From Fabrea salina (taxonomy: Eukaryota > Ciliophora > Heterotrichea > Heterotrichida > Fabreidae): a DNA stretch of 64,000 nucleotides. The stretch is taken from contig JALIHJ010000042.1 of the NCBI GenBank assembly GCA_022984795.1, positions 124,001 through 188,000 of the forward strand, in the 5' to 3' direction. This document shows positions 18,720-27,744 of this stretch, piece by piece. A program made the position numbers and the translations under genes. How positions within the stretch are numbered: position 1 is the first letter of the stretch; each line of letters starts with the position of its first letter. The notes under the pieces are model-generated. The model searched no databases and was not told the origin of the DNA. It saw nothing but the letters and a program-made list of their open reading frames with translations.

Positions 18720-19385
18720 TTAATCTTCTTGGCTAACATATAAGTTAACAGCAACCTCTAAGTTACCCCTAGCCATGCTTAGGGCTCGAACTATTCTTTC
18801 TTCGTCCTCGAAGCCCATGTCTTTCATAGTCTGTATTTGTTCAGAGTAGGCTTCTCTAGGGTTGGGGGTTTCTCTCCTCAGCTGTGAAATCCTTCCTCCA
18901 AGTCCACCCATCATTGGGGGCATTCCTCCAAAACGTGGGGCTTCTTCTGGGAACTCAAGTATTCTCATGAGGTTTTCTCTTAAGTTGTCTCTTTCAGAGT
19001 TAGAGTCGTCTTGCTGAATGTGCAAAGTGCCTCCTTCGCCCTGCTGGATGGTTCCAGGCGGAAAGCCTAAAAGTTGCATTAGGGACTGCAGGTCTCCGGG
19101 GAATTCTGACCGAGAAGCAGGCTCTCCTCTAAGGTATCGTTGATAGTCTCTAGTAGGAACGAGTGTCACTATTCTTTGTCGCAGGAGTCCAGATTGTTCT
19201 AGACTAGTGTCTTCTTCAATTATTTTGCCTTTAGATACAAATCTTATCTTATCAACAGGGATTTCTCTCTGCTGGGACACTTTTTCTTTGAGGTCCTTTA
19301 CACTCCAAGAAGCCTGAGCGTCTACTTCCAAAACTTCGCTTATTGGAAAGATTTTTACTTTCAAGTTGATCTGATCTATTTCCAT
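18720..19385 (-). CDS. UBL-UBA ubiquitin shuttle-like protein
   Basis: A 221-aa protein starting at ATG 19383-19385. Residues about 5-78 form a ubiquitin-like domain (ASWSVKDLKEKVSQQ, KIRFVSKGKIIEEDTSL). The middle is Gly/Met/Pro-rich (GGMPPMMGGLGG). Residues about 180-218 form a UBA domain with the MGF motif (MKDMGFEDEERIVRALS). This is the layout of ubiquilin/Dsk2-type receptors that carry ubiquitinated clients to the proteasome, but at about one third the length of ubiquilin and with no clear STI1 repeats. It lies between the giant coiled-coil gene and a divergent membrane protein gene. The domain call is firm; exact orthology is open. Confidence 0.88.
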   Translation of the reverse strand: MEIDQINLKVKIFPISEVLEVDAQASWSVKDLKEKVSQQREIPVDKIRFVSKGKIIEEDTSLEQSGLLRQRIVTLVPTRDYQRYLRGEPASRSEFPGDLQSLMQLLGFPPGTIQQGEGGTLHIQQDDSNSERDNLRENLMRILEFPEEAPRFGGMPPMMGGLGGRISQLRRETPNPREAYSEQIQTMKDMGFEDEERIVRALSMARGNLEVAVNLYVSQED

Positions 19386-19403
19386 TTTCAATTATAAGCT
19401 ATA
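19386..19403. promoter_or_regulatory. 18-bp bidirectional spacer UBL-UBA/EGF-TM genes
   Basis: The divergent ATGs are 18 bp apart (TTTCAATTATAAGCTATA). It contains TATAAG and CTATA blocks. As at other divergent pairs here, the promoter must be tiny or lie in coding DNA. Confidence 0.5.
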
Positions 19404-20624
19404 ATGAATTGTACAGGCAATTGCAGTGGTCATGGGGATTGCCTTGAAAACAAGTGCTTTTGCGACCTTGGGTGGTTCGGAACTCAGTGCCAAGAAACTT
19501 TTTCGGGGGAAAAAGAGTGGAAGTGCTTATTGACTATTTTTGGAATAGTGTTTGGGTTGTTGTGCGGGTCTTCAGCAGTAAAGCTCTATACTACTATGAA
19601 ACCTGACAAAATCCACAGTTTAAGGAGGTTTTTAACTAGACTACTGAAAAGTCCTAAAAACTTAAGTTTGCTTTGCTTAAGTTTGATAGGAGGTTTGCGG
19701 TTGACTTGGATACTTGTGGACCCACTTGGTTTTAAAGAACTGGTCCCAAGGGTGCTTGAAAGGGTTTTGTTCGACCTTGCCTACGGAGTGTTTTTCATAG
19801 TGTACAACTGCATACTGCTGGTTTGGGCTGGGTTGTACCAAGGAATCTCATACTCCAAAAGTGGTCCTTTTAGGATTTTAAGGAAACTTTTGGTAATTTT
19901 TATGATACTAGCTGTTCCTGTTGCTCTTTGGGTTTCAATTTTCCATGGATTAAAGGGCTATAATTGGTTTAGAGTAGCCCTGGGTATACTAGTTACTAGT
20001 TTTGTAGTTTTGACTTTGGGCTACATTGCATTTGCACTGTTGTTAGTTAGTTACTTAGTTAAAAGTAACGAAACTTACAACCAGCTAACTGAGCAGCACT
20101 TTGAGTTCCAAAGCACACAGCCCAGACCAGTTGAAAACTTGTTTGCAGAAAGACTTATAAAGCCCTCTTTCATCAGTGGAAGCATTCCCAACAGCCAAAG
20201 AAGTTTTGTTTCTTCACCAAGCAATGCTTATGTAAGTCCACAAATCCACTTCCAAACTTTCGTTAAGAGTTTTGGTAAAAAATCACACTGGATTCTTAAA
20301 ATCAGCAAAGAAGACAGCTCAGTTTTCAAAAAAATAGTCACTTTAGGTTTACTTTCAACTTTAATAGGAGTTAGTGTGCTTGTGATTTCCTGGCATGTTT
20401 CTGAGAACTTAACTGAAAAACAAACTATTATTTGTTTGTACATTGTTTTATCTTTAGAGAGTTTTTCTAGTTTCCTAATACTGGTTACTTTCACTACTCA
20501 AATCAGAGTTGAGTCTAAAGAAAGGCTTAAGTTCGTTTCTTCAATTCCAAAGAAACAACCTTTACTGAGGTTTCCTAAGTTCCTCCAGCACATAGGAAAC
20601 CGCCTGTACCTATATTTTAAATAA
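19404..20624 (+). CDS. Multi-pass membrane protein with N-terminal EGF-like module
   Basis: A 406-aa protein. The first ~30 residues are a compact EGF-like unit with six cysteines (CTGNCSGHGDC, CFCDLGWFGTQC) placed at the very start without a preceding signal peptide. Roughly seven hydrophobic segments follow, from about residues 40-60 through 195-218, with two more near 315-362. A loop of about 90 hydrophilic residues separates the last two. The N-terminus is probably extracellular or lumenal. The family is not recognised; EGF-plus-multi-TM proteins are common in ciliates. It ends 6 bp before the convergent GSK3 stop. Confidence 0.85.
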   Translation: MNCTGNCSGHGDCLENKCFCDLGWFGTQCQETFSGEKEWKCLLTIFGIVFGLLCGSSAVKLYTTMKPDKIHSLRRFLTRLLKSPKNLSLLCLSLIGGLRLTWILVDPLGFKELVPRVLERVLFDLAYGVFFIVYNCILLVWAGLYQGISYSKSGPFRILRKLLVIFMILAVPVALWVSIFHGLKGYNWFRVALGILVTSFVVLTLGYIAFALLLVSYLVKSNETYNQLTEQHFEFQSTQPRPVENLFAERLIKPSFISGSIPNSQRSFVSSPSNAYVSPQIHFQTFVKSFGKKSHWILKISKEDSSVFKKIVTLGLLSTLIGVSVLVISWHVSENLTEKQTIICLYIVLSLESFSSFLILVTFTTQIRVESKERLKFVSSIPKKQPLLRFPKFLQHIGNRLYLYFK

Positions 20625-20630
20625 CTTAGA

Positions 20631-21719
20631 TTAGGAGTCATTGTACCAGTTAGGAGTAATTTGGGCCAAGACTGAGTCTCCAGCATAATTCTTTTCTTCG
20701 TTCGTCCAGTTAAATAACTCAGGCAAAGACTCTCCACTGGGCAACTTAGTGTTTTCGTCACGCAACTCGTCAAAAAAGCTGTGCCTGAGGGCTTCTAGTG
20801 CATTGGGTCTTTCCTGAGGCGAGTACTTAAGAACGCTTTTCAAAAAGTTAACTGCAAGTTCGTCTAAAGGCTCTTTTTTGAAAGTAGTTAGCTGCTCGAC
20901 AGGAGTAGCCTTTATGTGGGGGAACTTGTACTCAACAAAGTCGGGGTTCATGTCTCTGATTTGTTTTCTGTTAGGAGTGCCTAAAATTCCTATGATTTTA
21001 ACTAATTGATCTGTCCCGGTTTCACCCGGGAAAAGAGGTCTCCCTATAAGGAGTTCTGCAGTAACACAGCCAACACTCCAAATGTCCACTGCAGTAGTGT
21101 AGTCCCTGGCATTAAAGATCAACTCAGGAGCTCTATAGTATCTCGAGCAAATGTAAGACACATTGGGCTCACTGGGGATGAGTCGCTTCGCGCTTCCAAA
21201 GTCACAGAGTTTAAGAATGTGGGTTTTGGGGTCAATAAGCAAGTTCTGAGGCTTAATGTCTCTGTGGCAAATACTATGGAAGTGGAGCTGGGCAAGTGCT
21301 CTCAGAAGCTGCCAAGTGTAGAGTTTGACTACGAGCAAAGGAACATTTTGTTTGTCTTTGATGTAGTACTTCATTATTCTGTAAGCATTTTCTTTGAAGA
21401 ACTCCATCACTAGGTTCAGGTAAACATCTCCTTCTTTTTCAGAGTTTTCGTAAAAAGAGTCGCGCAACTCCACAATGTTGGGGTGGACTAAGCTTTTCAT
21501 GATTTGGAGTTCTCGGTTCTTGTAGCGTTTATCTTGGAAGACTTTTTTAATTGCTACAGTTTGGTTAGTTGTGCCGACTCTTGCTTCGTAAACTGTTCCG
21601 AAACTCCCCTTTCCTACGACTTTATCAGCAAAGTAACTAAGGTTGGTTTTGAATTCTTCAGGCAGTTTAGAAGGCTCTTGAACTGTAACTGCTGTATTTT
21701 CGTGTTTCTTTTCTTCCAT
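20631..21719 (-). CDS. GSK3: Glycogen synthase kinase 3 (GSK3/shaggy-like)
   Basis: A 362-aa protein with a full CMGC kinase domain at about residues 28-320. The glycine loop is VGKGSFGTVYEA, the lysine is in VAIKKV, the catalytic loop is HRDIKPQNLL, and DFGSAK follows. The GSK3-specific activation segment SYICSRYYRAPELIF has the activating tyrosine; the Arg contributing to the primed-phosphate pocket is also present (RYRAPE-type). It is shorter at both ends than animal GSK3 and lacks an obvious N-terminal inhibitory serine in an RxxS context. GSK3 acts on glycogen synthase and many primed substrates; in ciliates it has been tied to cilia and morphology. No intron is present. Confidence 0.96.
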   Translation of the reverse strand: MEEKKHENTAVTVQEPSKLPEEFKTNLSYFADKVVGKGSFGTVYEARVGTTNQTVAIKKVFQDKRYKNRELQIMKSLVHPNIVELRDSFYENSEKEGDVYLNLVMEFFKENAYRIMKYYIKDKQNVPLLVVKLYTWQLLRALAQLHFHSICHRDIKPQNLLIDPKTHILKLCDFGSAKRLIPSEPNVSYICSRYYRAPELIFNARDYTTAVDIWSVGCVTAELLIGRPLFPGETGTDQLVKIIGILGTPNRKQIRDMNPDFVEYKFPHIKATPVEQLTTFKKEPLDELAVNFLKSVLKYSPQERPNALEALRHSFFDELRDENTKLPSGESLPELFNWTNEEKNYAGDSVLAQITPNWYNDS

Positions 21720-21742
21720 TTCAGAATTATTACTTATTAATC

Positions 21743-24700
21743 TCAGAGTACCCTTGTATTGGCGAAGTAAGTTGTCACAATCCTTTTTACACAGGGCAGT
21801 TCAACTTCTTGGAAGAACTCTGTTTCAATGAAAAAGGAATGGAAGTTCTCAAGGGTTTCTTTGGTTTTTTGCGAAATGCAGATCTTGCCTGGTACTCCGT
21901 GACTCTCCATCTGATTAGCAATAATAACATCTTCGCCGTAAATGTCATACCTTACAATGGTAGTTCCGGCAATTCCACCAACTACTGTTCCAGTGTGCAT
22001 TCCAATTCTCATGTCAAGTTGCAGTTGATACTCGGAATTGACTTTTCTGACAATTTCAATCATTCTTTCTGCAAACTTAAGCATGTTAAAGCACTCTTCG
22101 GAGGGTTTTCTTTGTTCATTAGAACTGGCACCCATAACTACGTAGCAGTCTCCTATAGTGTGCACTTTGTAAACTCCGTAGTCTTTGCAGGCTTGGTCGA
22201 ATCTATCGAAAAGGTGTGAAAGCATCTCAATTACTTCTATTGGCTGCCTGCCAGAAGACCAACTTGTGAACCCAACTATGTCTGCATATATCAAAGTTAA
22301 GTTTTCAAAGGTGTCTACAAAGGCGTTTTCTTCTTTTAAGTTGGAGTAAGCTTCCTCAGGCATGATAGAAGTTAGCAAGTTGTCTATCTTTTCTTGTTCA
22401 CTTAAGGCTTTTTGGCACCTGAAATTAAAGATTAGAAGCAGTTTTTCTCGGTGGTACACTGAGTAGATAATAATTGCTAAGTAAAAAGTAAGTATGATGT
22501 TTGAGTAGTAGGCCACTTCTCCTAAAAACAACAACTGAGAGAAGTAAGCTAGTGCTTTTAACAAATTGGTCCACAAAAGGTGCTTGAAAGGCAACTGACT
22601 CCCCAAAGAAGAAATAAACAAAACGTGGAGCATACAAATATTCCAGACCTCAGAAGTCATGTCAGCTGAAAAGTAAATGTGCAAGCTTGTAAGCACTAGA
22701 ACAAGTGAGTAGCACCCTTGCAGTACCCAGGCAAACCACTTCCACCCTTTGCACTTCTTTTCAAGCAACACTGCACAAACCACTATAGAAATGCAACTTA
22801 GGTCTATCAAAATGTTAGGAAGGAAATCAGCAGAATTGTGGTAGACACTTTTAACAACCCAAATAACTACCAAAAAAAACTCAGATACTATGTATACTGC
22901 TGAGCCAAATGCACTGAATTTTCCTTTGTCAAGGCCAGAAACAAATTCTGAGTTATAAAAAACCTTTGCAGCCTTTCTTTCTTCTAGAGTTTCAAAAAGC
23001 TCAACTTCCTTTTCAGTTTTTTTCAAACTTTTGTTATGCAAAAGGTTGTTTTTGGTGTACTTAGTTTCAAAAGCCCAATCAGAAGTCAGAATGCTTCTTA
23101 TGGAACTGTGGTTATGCATAATTTTTTGATCTAAACTGCAATTCTGCTTAACTCTCAAATCAAAAGTGTTTACGTAGCCCTTTCCTTTTGCGTAAATAAC
23201 CATTGGGCTTAGTTCTAAGTCATCAGTGTTCTGGAGTAGGTTAAAAGTAGTTTCTGAAACCTGAATGACTCCAGCAGCTGTAGAAGCCATTCGGCTTGCA
23301 GTGTTCACAGTGTCACCTACCAAAGAAAACTGAGGTTTAAACCCTCCAACTACCCCTGCCACTACCGGTCCTGAGTGAATTCCTATTTTAACTTCTAGTT
23401 GTTTCCCAGTGATCAAAATAATGCTTCTGCAAGCATTCGACATACCAATAGCCATCTCTACAGCGCGTCTTGACTGAGGCACTTCACTCTTATTCAAAGA
23501 AAGCTCATCCTCGCCGTCATTGAGTCCTGCACAAGCCATATAAGTATACCCCACAGTTTCGACTTTAGTCATTCCAGTTTTTTCGCAGATTTCGTCAAAC
23601 TTTTTGAATACTAAGTCTAAAACCATAGTGAGTTCCTGCGGGCTGTAGCTCTGTAGGATCTCTCCAAAGTGCGTTATGTTGCAAAACACAATAGTTACGT
23701 TCTCTATGCTTTCTGCAATATACCTAGTGCCTTCTTTGACTCTTTTTCTCACAAAGCCAGGCAGTGCGTAGCTCAGAACTGACCTAGCCTTTTTTACTTC
23801 TGAGTAAATTTCTTGTCGAGTTTGGAAGTCGGCTCTTTTTCGTTTCTCTATCAAGTAAAGCTTGATTACTGAAGTAATTTCTATAGCCAAGAACTTTGCT
23901 AGAAAAAGTGGCAAGTACTTAGACGGCTCTTCATAGTAGTAGTAGTAAAACTGAGTGATTTGAATAACTTCTAGAACTGACCTTGAAAAGTTTGTGATGA
24001 AAGTTAAGTAAAAGGTAGTTTCTAGCCCAAAGTAAAAGTAAGCAGATATCAAAAGGTTGAATTCTGCTTGAATTGGCTCTAAAAACAAAAGGTAAGCTAC
24101 CTGGAACCCTTGAATCATATAGTTGAAAATAATTAAGCTATTCATAGGCTTCCTTCTAAACTTTCCACCTAAACTGTAAATGCTCATATAAATGAAGATC
24201 AAAAGGAGACAAGAAACTGCTCCAGTTCTAAGGTAGTCCACAGAACTCCCTAGATACCTAAAAATATAAACTAATAAAAACAAAGCACCCATTCCCAGCA
24301 CAACTTTGCATTTCTGGATGAAAATGTAAGGAGTTTCATGCAAGTACTCGAGTTCTGTTACTAAGGACTTAAACTTTAAAGTCAAAGTATTCACATCGAA
24401 CCTTCTGTCAGAAACACTTGCTAACTTCTTAAAGTAGCCTTTGATGCTTTTGCTAGTCTTCCAAAGTCTTTTGTTGAACTTTCTGATTTTCCTTCGCATA
24501 AGAATGGATTTGCAAATTCTCTTAGTTACTAAGTCTTTGAATCTAGTCAGCAAAAAGGTTAGTATCAAACACAAACCAGGTGCCAATAAACTCGTAAGTA
24601 TCAGTTTAGGGGACTCCGAAAAGGTTTCCCAGGAGTCACTTCTAAAAGTAAGATAAAGTACCCACGAAGCAAGGGAAACAGAGTGCCCAAGGTAACTTTG

Positions 24701-27700
24701 AACTGATTTTTTCAGCAAGCAATAACAAGTAATCTGCAGGTTAAGCAAGCAAGTTACCAAAGTGCCTAGTTCCAGAGCACCTGAGTTACTAGAAAGTCCT
24801 TCTGAGTTCAGAACCGAAGTGTGCAAACTCAAATGAAAAACGCCCACTAAAACAGAGTGCAAAAACCCTAGTAAAGAGTAAAAAATAACCCTTTTACATT
24901 CCAAGTAGCTTTTTGAAGCACATTTTGACTGGTAAAACAAACCTTCAGCTAGCAAAGGACCTACTAACACAACATGTCCACAAAAAAACAAGTCCCACTG
25001 AGTAACAGCTAAGCCTCCTGAAAAGTCACAATAAAATTGGTAGTAGCCTAAAAGCCCTGCCAAAAAGACGTTTTTGAAAACATCCACACAAACTATGTTT
25101 GAAAAGCTGAAAGAAATTCCTAAGCAATGATCAAGCACCAAGTCATTGACAGAACCCATTTCCTCAGCATTAATATCGCAAACTTGAGTACTAGCTCCAA
25201 TTTGAATGTTTAAGTCAGCCCAACTCATGTGCTGGTACCATTGAAGGCTTTTTCCGATGTTCAGGGTTTTCATCTTAAGTTTCTGAGTAAACACTTTAGA
25301 AAGTACCTTAGAAGTCATAGGCTTAATGCTGTATATAATTGTGTACCTAGAGCGCAAAAGCAAAGTCAACAGTGCGTCAAAGCACTTTAAGCTTGAACTA
25401 GCTATTTCTATTGCTGGGTTTTCTATGATGATTCCGTTTTCAAAAGTTGTACCACTTAGGCTTACCTCATCTTTAGTTTCATTTGGAGCACTGCACTCGT
25501 TGACTTTGTTCATAAAAGAAGTCACTGACTTAGTGTCTATTGAGTTTTCAAATCCAAACTTTTGGTGAATAGTATTTGACTTAAACACAATGTCATAGTT
25601 TTCATCTAAGCCTACTTCTTCGTCTATTTCTTTAAGCTTAGTGGAAGGTCTGGCTAATGACCTTGACATTCTTCTTATTTGGCTCCGCTCAGAAGGGAAC
25701 TTCTTCATAGTAGTTTGAGGCAACACAGAACGTTTCTTAAGGTTCCTTTGGCTTATGTTCTTTTGTGTTTCATAAGCTTTTTTAAGAAGTATTTTTAAGT
25801 CGTACTTGTTTTCAATGTTTTTAAAGACCAGACTCCTGCGGGTTAAGTCTCTAAGACCAAGTTCAATGCTTAAGCATATCGAGCTTTCTTGGTTTTCTTC
25901 ACTCAAAACCCAAACTTTGCTGCCAAGGTTTATAAAAGTTTCAACTGAACACACAACATTACGTTTAATAGAGTTTTGGACAGAAACGAACCCAGTGTAT
26001 TGAAGTTTTTTTTCGAGCTTGTGCACTATAGCCTTGACTTTTTCTTTTCTGTTGATAGGAGCTCTTTGAGAAGCTTTGATTGAACTTATAAACTTCATGC
26101 AGTGTTGCTTTTTTAATACTCTGAATCCAAATACCAAAGATCTTTTTCCATTCACTCCGATAGTTTCTAGTTCAGGACTTAATTTATCAGCAACGTAGCT
26201 TGAAAATAGAGGCAGCATTGAAGATTTGGACCCTCTGACGTAAAGCGTGATTTCTTTGGTCCTTTTGTTTTTGAGCAAAACTCTAGAGTTTTCATCTGAG
26301 TCAAAAGACAAAAAGGCTAGCACTTTAAAGATGTGGAGTGTTCCTTTATAGAGCAAACAGATCATTTCAGAGTTGTAAACTTCAATGAAAACTCCTAACA
26401 ACTTAGCAGTGTCTAAAAGAGCTTTGTCTTCTTGAGTCCAGCCTTTTATAGTCCCTTTTGAGTCAGAACGAAGTTTACTGCACACTAGTAAACTTACTAA
26501 GAAATGGGTTTTAAGTGCAGAGTTTACTTCTTCCATCTCTGTTGTTTGGAATTCTTCTGTTTTGTTTAAGAAGTAGTCAATGCTACTTCCAGGAAACTCA
26601 ATTCTTCTCCAGCCTACTACTATTTCTTTTACTTCTAAGCTGTTTTCTTCTGTTAAAGAGTTTCTGTCAATAAAAACATAGTCAATCGTAGACAAGTCTT
26701 CTAGTGCTTCTGAGTTGTTCACTACTAAGTTCCTTTGGGTTTTGTTGATCCAAAACTTGTTTAAAGTCCGAGTCAAAGCAAGAATAAAAAACACTGAAGA
26801 AGGCACTATCAAACTGTAGAGAGTCAAAAAATCCAAAAAACCAGTTCCTGAGTCGTCTTGACTTAAGCCATAGTTGAGGATACTCAGTGATCCACACACC
26901 AAAATAGCTGTGCAAGAAAAGGAACAGAGAGTTTTTTCGATATGAGAAGTTCTGAACTTTTTTAGCTGGAAAGTTTTGCAGTTCTCAATAACTAGCCCAA
27001 GTACCCAGCCAGGTTCATGTATTTGACTGCCTGCCAAAGCAATATAAGAATCATCGAGCTTAGTAGAAATAGGCGAGTTGGGCATTTTGAACTCACCAGA
27101 AAAAGAAGAAGGACCCACTTTAACTACTCTAAGGTAGCCTGTGAGCAATTTCACCCATAAACTAGCAGTATCTGCTTCTGCTTCATTGAATATTTTATGA
27201 GTGTCTTCAATGGGCCTTTTTTGTTTTAGCTTGGTAGTGGCTGCAATCCGGGTTTCTTCTAATAAGCACTCAGAAGCTTCATGGCTGTGGGCCAGAAGAA
27301 CCATGTTGGAGGGAACTGTTTCCGCTTTCGTGAGCAGAACAATGTCCCACAACTGAACTTGATGACTTGGTTTTTCTATGAAGCAATCCTTATCCCAGCA
27401 CTTGGCATTTAGAGTGCTGGGTTTAGTGCAGTTGATTAAGCGAGCGTTTAAACTTTTACAAAGCGAACTGATTAGCAAGAAGGCTAAAGGAATCCCTGCA
27501 AAAGCTGCGTTGAAGGAACTGGTCATTTCGCTGCACAAAAGCCAGACAAACAAGAGTAAGAAGATTATTGAAGGAGGAGTCCTAACTGCATAGAAGTAAA
27601 AAAGTTCGCGCAAAACCTTTTTTGCTGCTTTTAGAAACTGTTTGGAGGGTTTTTGGGGTCTAGAATCGTCACTGAAGTCATACGTAAGCACTTCCGGAGA

Positions 27701-27712
27701 GATTTTGTTCAT
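21743..27712 (-). CDS. P4-ATPase-like guanylyl cyclase (ciliate type)
   Basis: A 1989-aa protein. The N-terminal ~1150 residues resemble a P4-type ATPase (LWDIVLLTKAETVPSNMVLL). They lack a working pump core: the dephosphorylation motif reads EETRIAATTKLK and the phosphorylation site reads DRNSLTEENS instead of DKTGT. Two cyclase domains each follow a membrane block. The first (about 1330-1480) lacks both metal Asp residues (FCNITHFG, VGYTYMA) but has the Asn and Arg of VNTASRM and a Glu in KVETVG, a GTP-selecting position. The second (about 1795-1950) has both Asps (YADIVGFT, IGDCYVV). This inverted order matches known ciliate guanylyl cyclases. The start is ATG 27712; upstream frame would overlap the WD40 gene. 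Confidence 0.95.
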   Translation of the reverse strand: MNKISPEVLTYDFSDDSRPQKPSKQFLKAAKKVLRELFYFYAVRTPPSIIFLLLFVWLLCSEMTSSFNAAFAGIPLAFLLISSLCKSLNARLINCTKPSTLNAKCWDKDCFIEKPSHQVQLWDIVLLTKAETVPSNMVLLAHSHEASECLLEETRIAATTKLKQKRPIEDTHKIFNEAEADTASLWVKLLTGYLRVVKVGPSSFSGEFKMPNSPISTKLDDSYIALAGSQIHEPGWVLGLVIENCKTFQLKKFRTSHIEKTLCSFSCTAILVCGSLSILNYGLSQDDSGTGFLDFLTLYSLIVPSSVFFILALTRTLNKFWINKTQRNLVVNNSEALEDLSTIDYVFIDRNSLTEENSLEVKEIVVGWRRIEFPGSSIDYFLNKTEEFQTTEMEEVNSALKTHFLVSLLVCSKLRSDSKGTIKGWTQEDKALLDTAKLLGVFIEVYNSEMICLLYKGTLHIFKVLAFLSFDSDENSRVLLKNKRTKEITLYVRGSKSSMLPLFSSYVADKLSPELETIGVNGKRSLVFGFRVLKKQHCMKFISSIKASQRAPINRKEKVKAIVHKLEKKLQYTGFVSVQNSIKRNVVCSVETFINLGSKVWVLSEENQESSICLSIELGLRDLTRRSLVFKNIENKYDLKILLKKAYETQKNISQRNLKKRSVLPQTTMKKFPSERSQIRRMSRSLARPSTKLKEIDEEVGLDENYDIVFKSNTIHQKFGFENSIDTKSVTSFMNKVNECSAPNETKDEVSLSGTTFENGIIIENPAIEIASSSLKCFDALLTLLLRSRYTIIYSIKPMTSKVLSKVFTQKLKMKTLNIGKSLQWYQHMSWADLNIQIGASTQVCDINAEEMGSVNDLVLDHCLGISFSFSNIVCVDVFKNVFLAGLLGYYQFYCDFSGGLAVTQWDLFFCGHVVLVGPLLAEGLFYQSKCASKSYLECKRVIFYSLLGFLHSVLVGVFHLSLHTSVLNSEGLSSNSGALELGTLVTCLLNLQITCYCLLKKSVQSYLGHSVSLASWVLYLTFRSDSWETFSESPKLILTSLLAPGLCLILTFLLTRFKDLVTKRICKSILMRRKIRKFNKRLWKTSKSIKGYFKKLASVSDRRFDVNTLTLKFKSLVTELEYLHETPYIFIQKCKVVLGMGALFLLVYIFRYLGSSVDYLRTGAVSCLLLIFIYMSIYSLGGKFRRKPMNSLIIFNYMIQGFQVAYLLFLEPIQAEFNLLISAYFYFGLETTFYLTFITNFSRSVLEVIQITQFYYYYYEEPSKYLPLFLAKFLAIEITSVIKLYLIEKRKRADFQTRQEIYSEVKKARSVLSYALPGFVRKRVKEGTRYIAESIENVTIVFCNITHFGEILQSYSPQELTMVLDLVFKKFDEICEKTGMTKVETVGYTYMACAGLNDGEDELSLNKSEVPQSRRAVEMAIGMSNACRSIILITGKQLEVKIGIHSGPVVAGVVGGFKPQFSLVGDTVNTASRMASTAAGVIQVSETTFNLLQNTDDLELSPMVIYAKGKGYVNTFDLRVKQNCSLDQKIMHNHSSIRSILTSDWAFETKYTKNNLLHNKSLKKTEKEVELFETLEERKAAKVFYNSEFVSGLDKGKFSAFGSAVYIVSEFFLVVIWVVKSVYHNSADFLPNILIDLSCISIVVCAVLLEKKCKGWKWFAWVLQGCYSLVLVLTSLHIYFSADMTSEVWNICMLHVLFISSLGSQLPFKHLLWTNLLKALAYFSQLLFLGEVAYYSNIILTFYLAIIIYSVYHREKLLLIFNFRCQKALSEQEKIDNLLTSIMPEEAYSNLKEENAFVDTFENLTLIYADIVGFTSWSSGRQPIEVIEMLSHLFDRFDQACKDYGVYKVHTIGDCYVVMGASSNEQRKPSEECFNMLKFAERMIEIVRKVNSEYQLQLDMRIGMHTGTVVGGIAGTTIVRYDIYGEDVIIANQMESHGVPGKICISQKTKETLENFHSFFIETEFFQEVELPCVKRIVTTYFANTRVL

Positions 27713-27744
27713 TATTGGCAATGAATTTAAATAATAAGTAAAGG
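27713..27744. promoter_or_regulatory. 32-bp bidirectional spacer guanylyl cyclase/WD40
   Basis: Divergent start codons are 32 bp apart. The spacer contains AATAATAAGTAAAGG, one of several AATAAGTAA-like blocks found just upstream of ATGs in this window. Confidence 0.5.
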
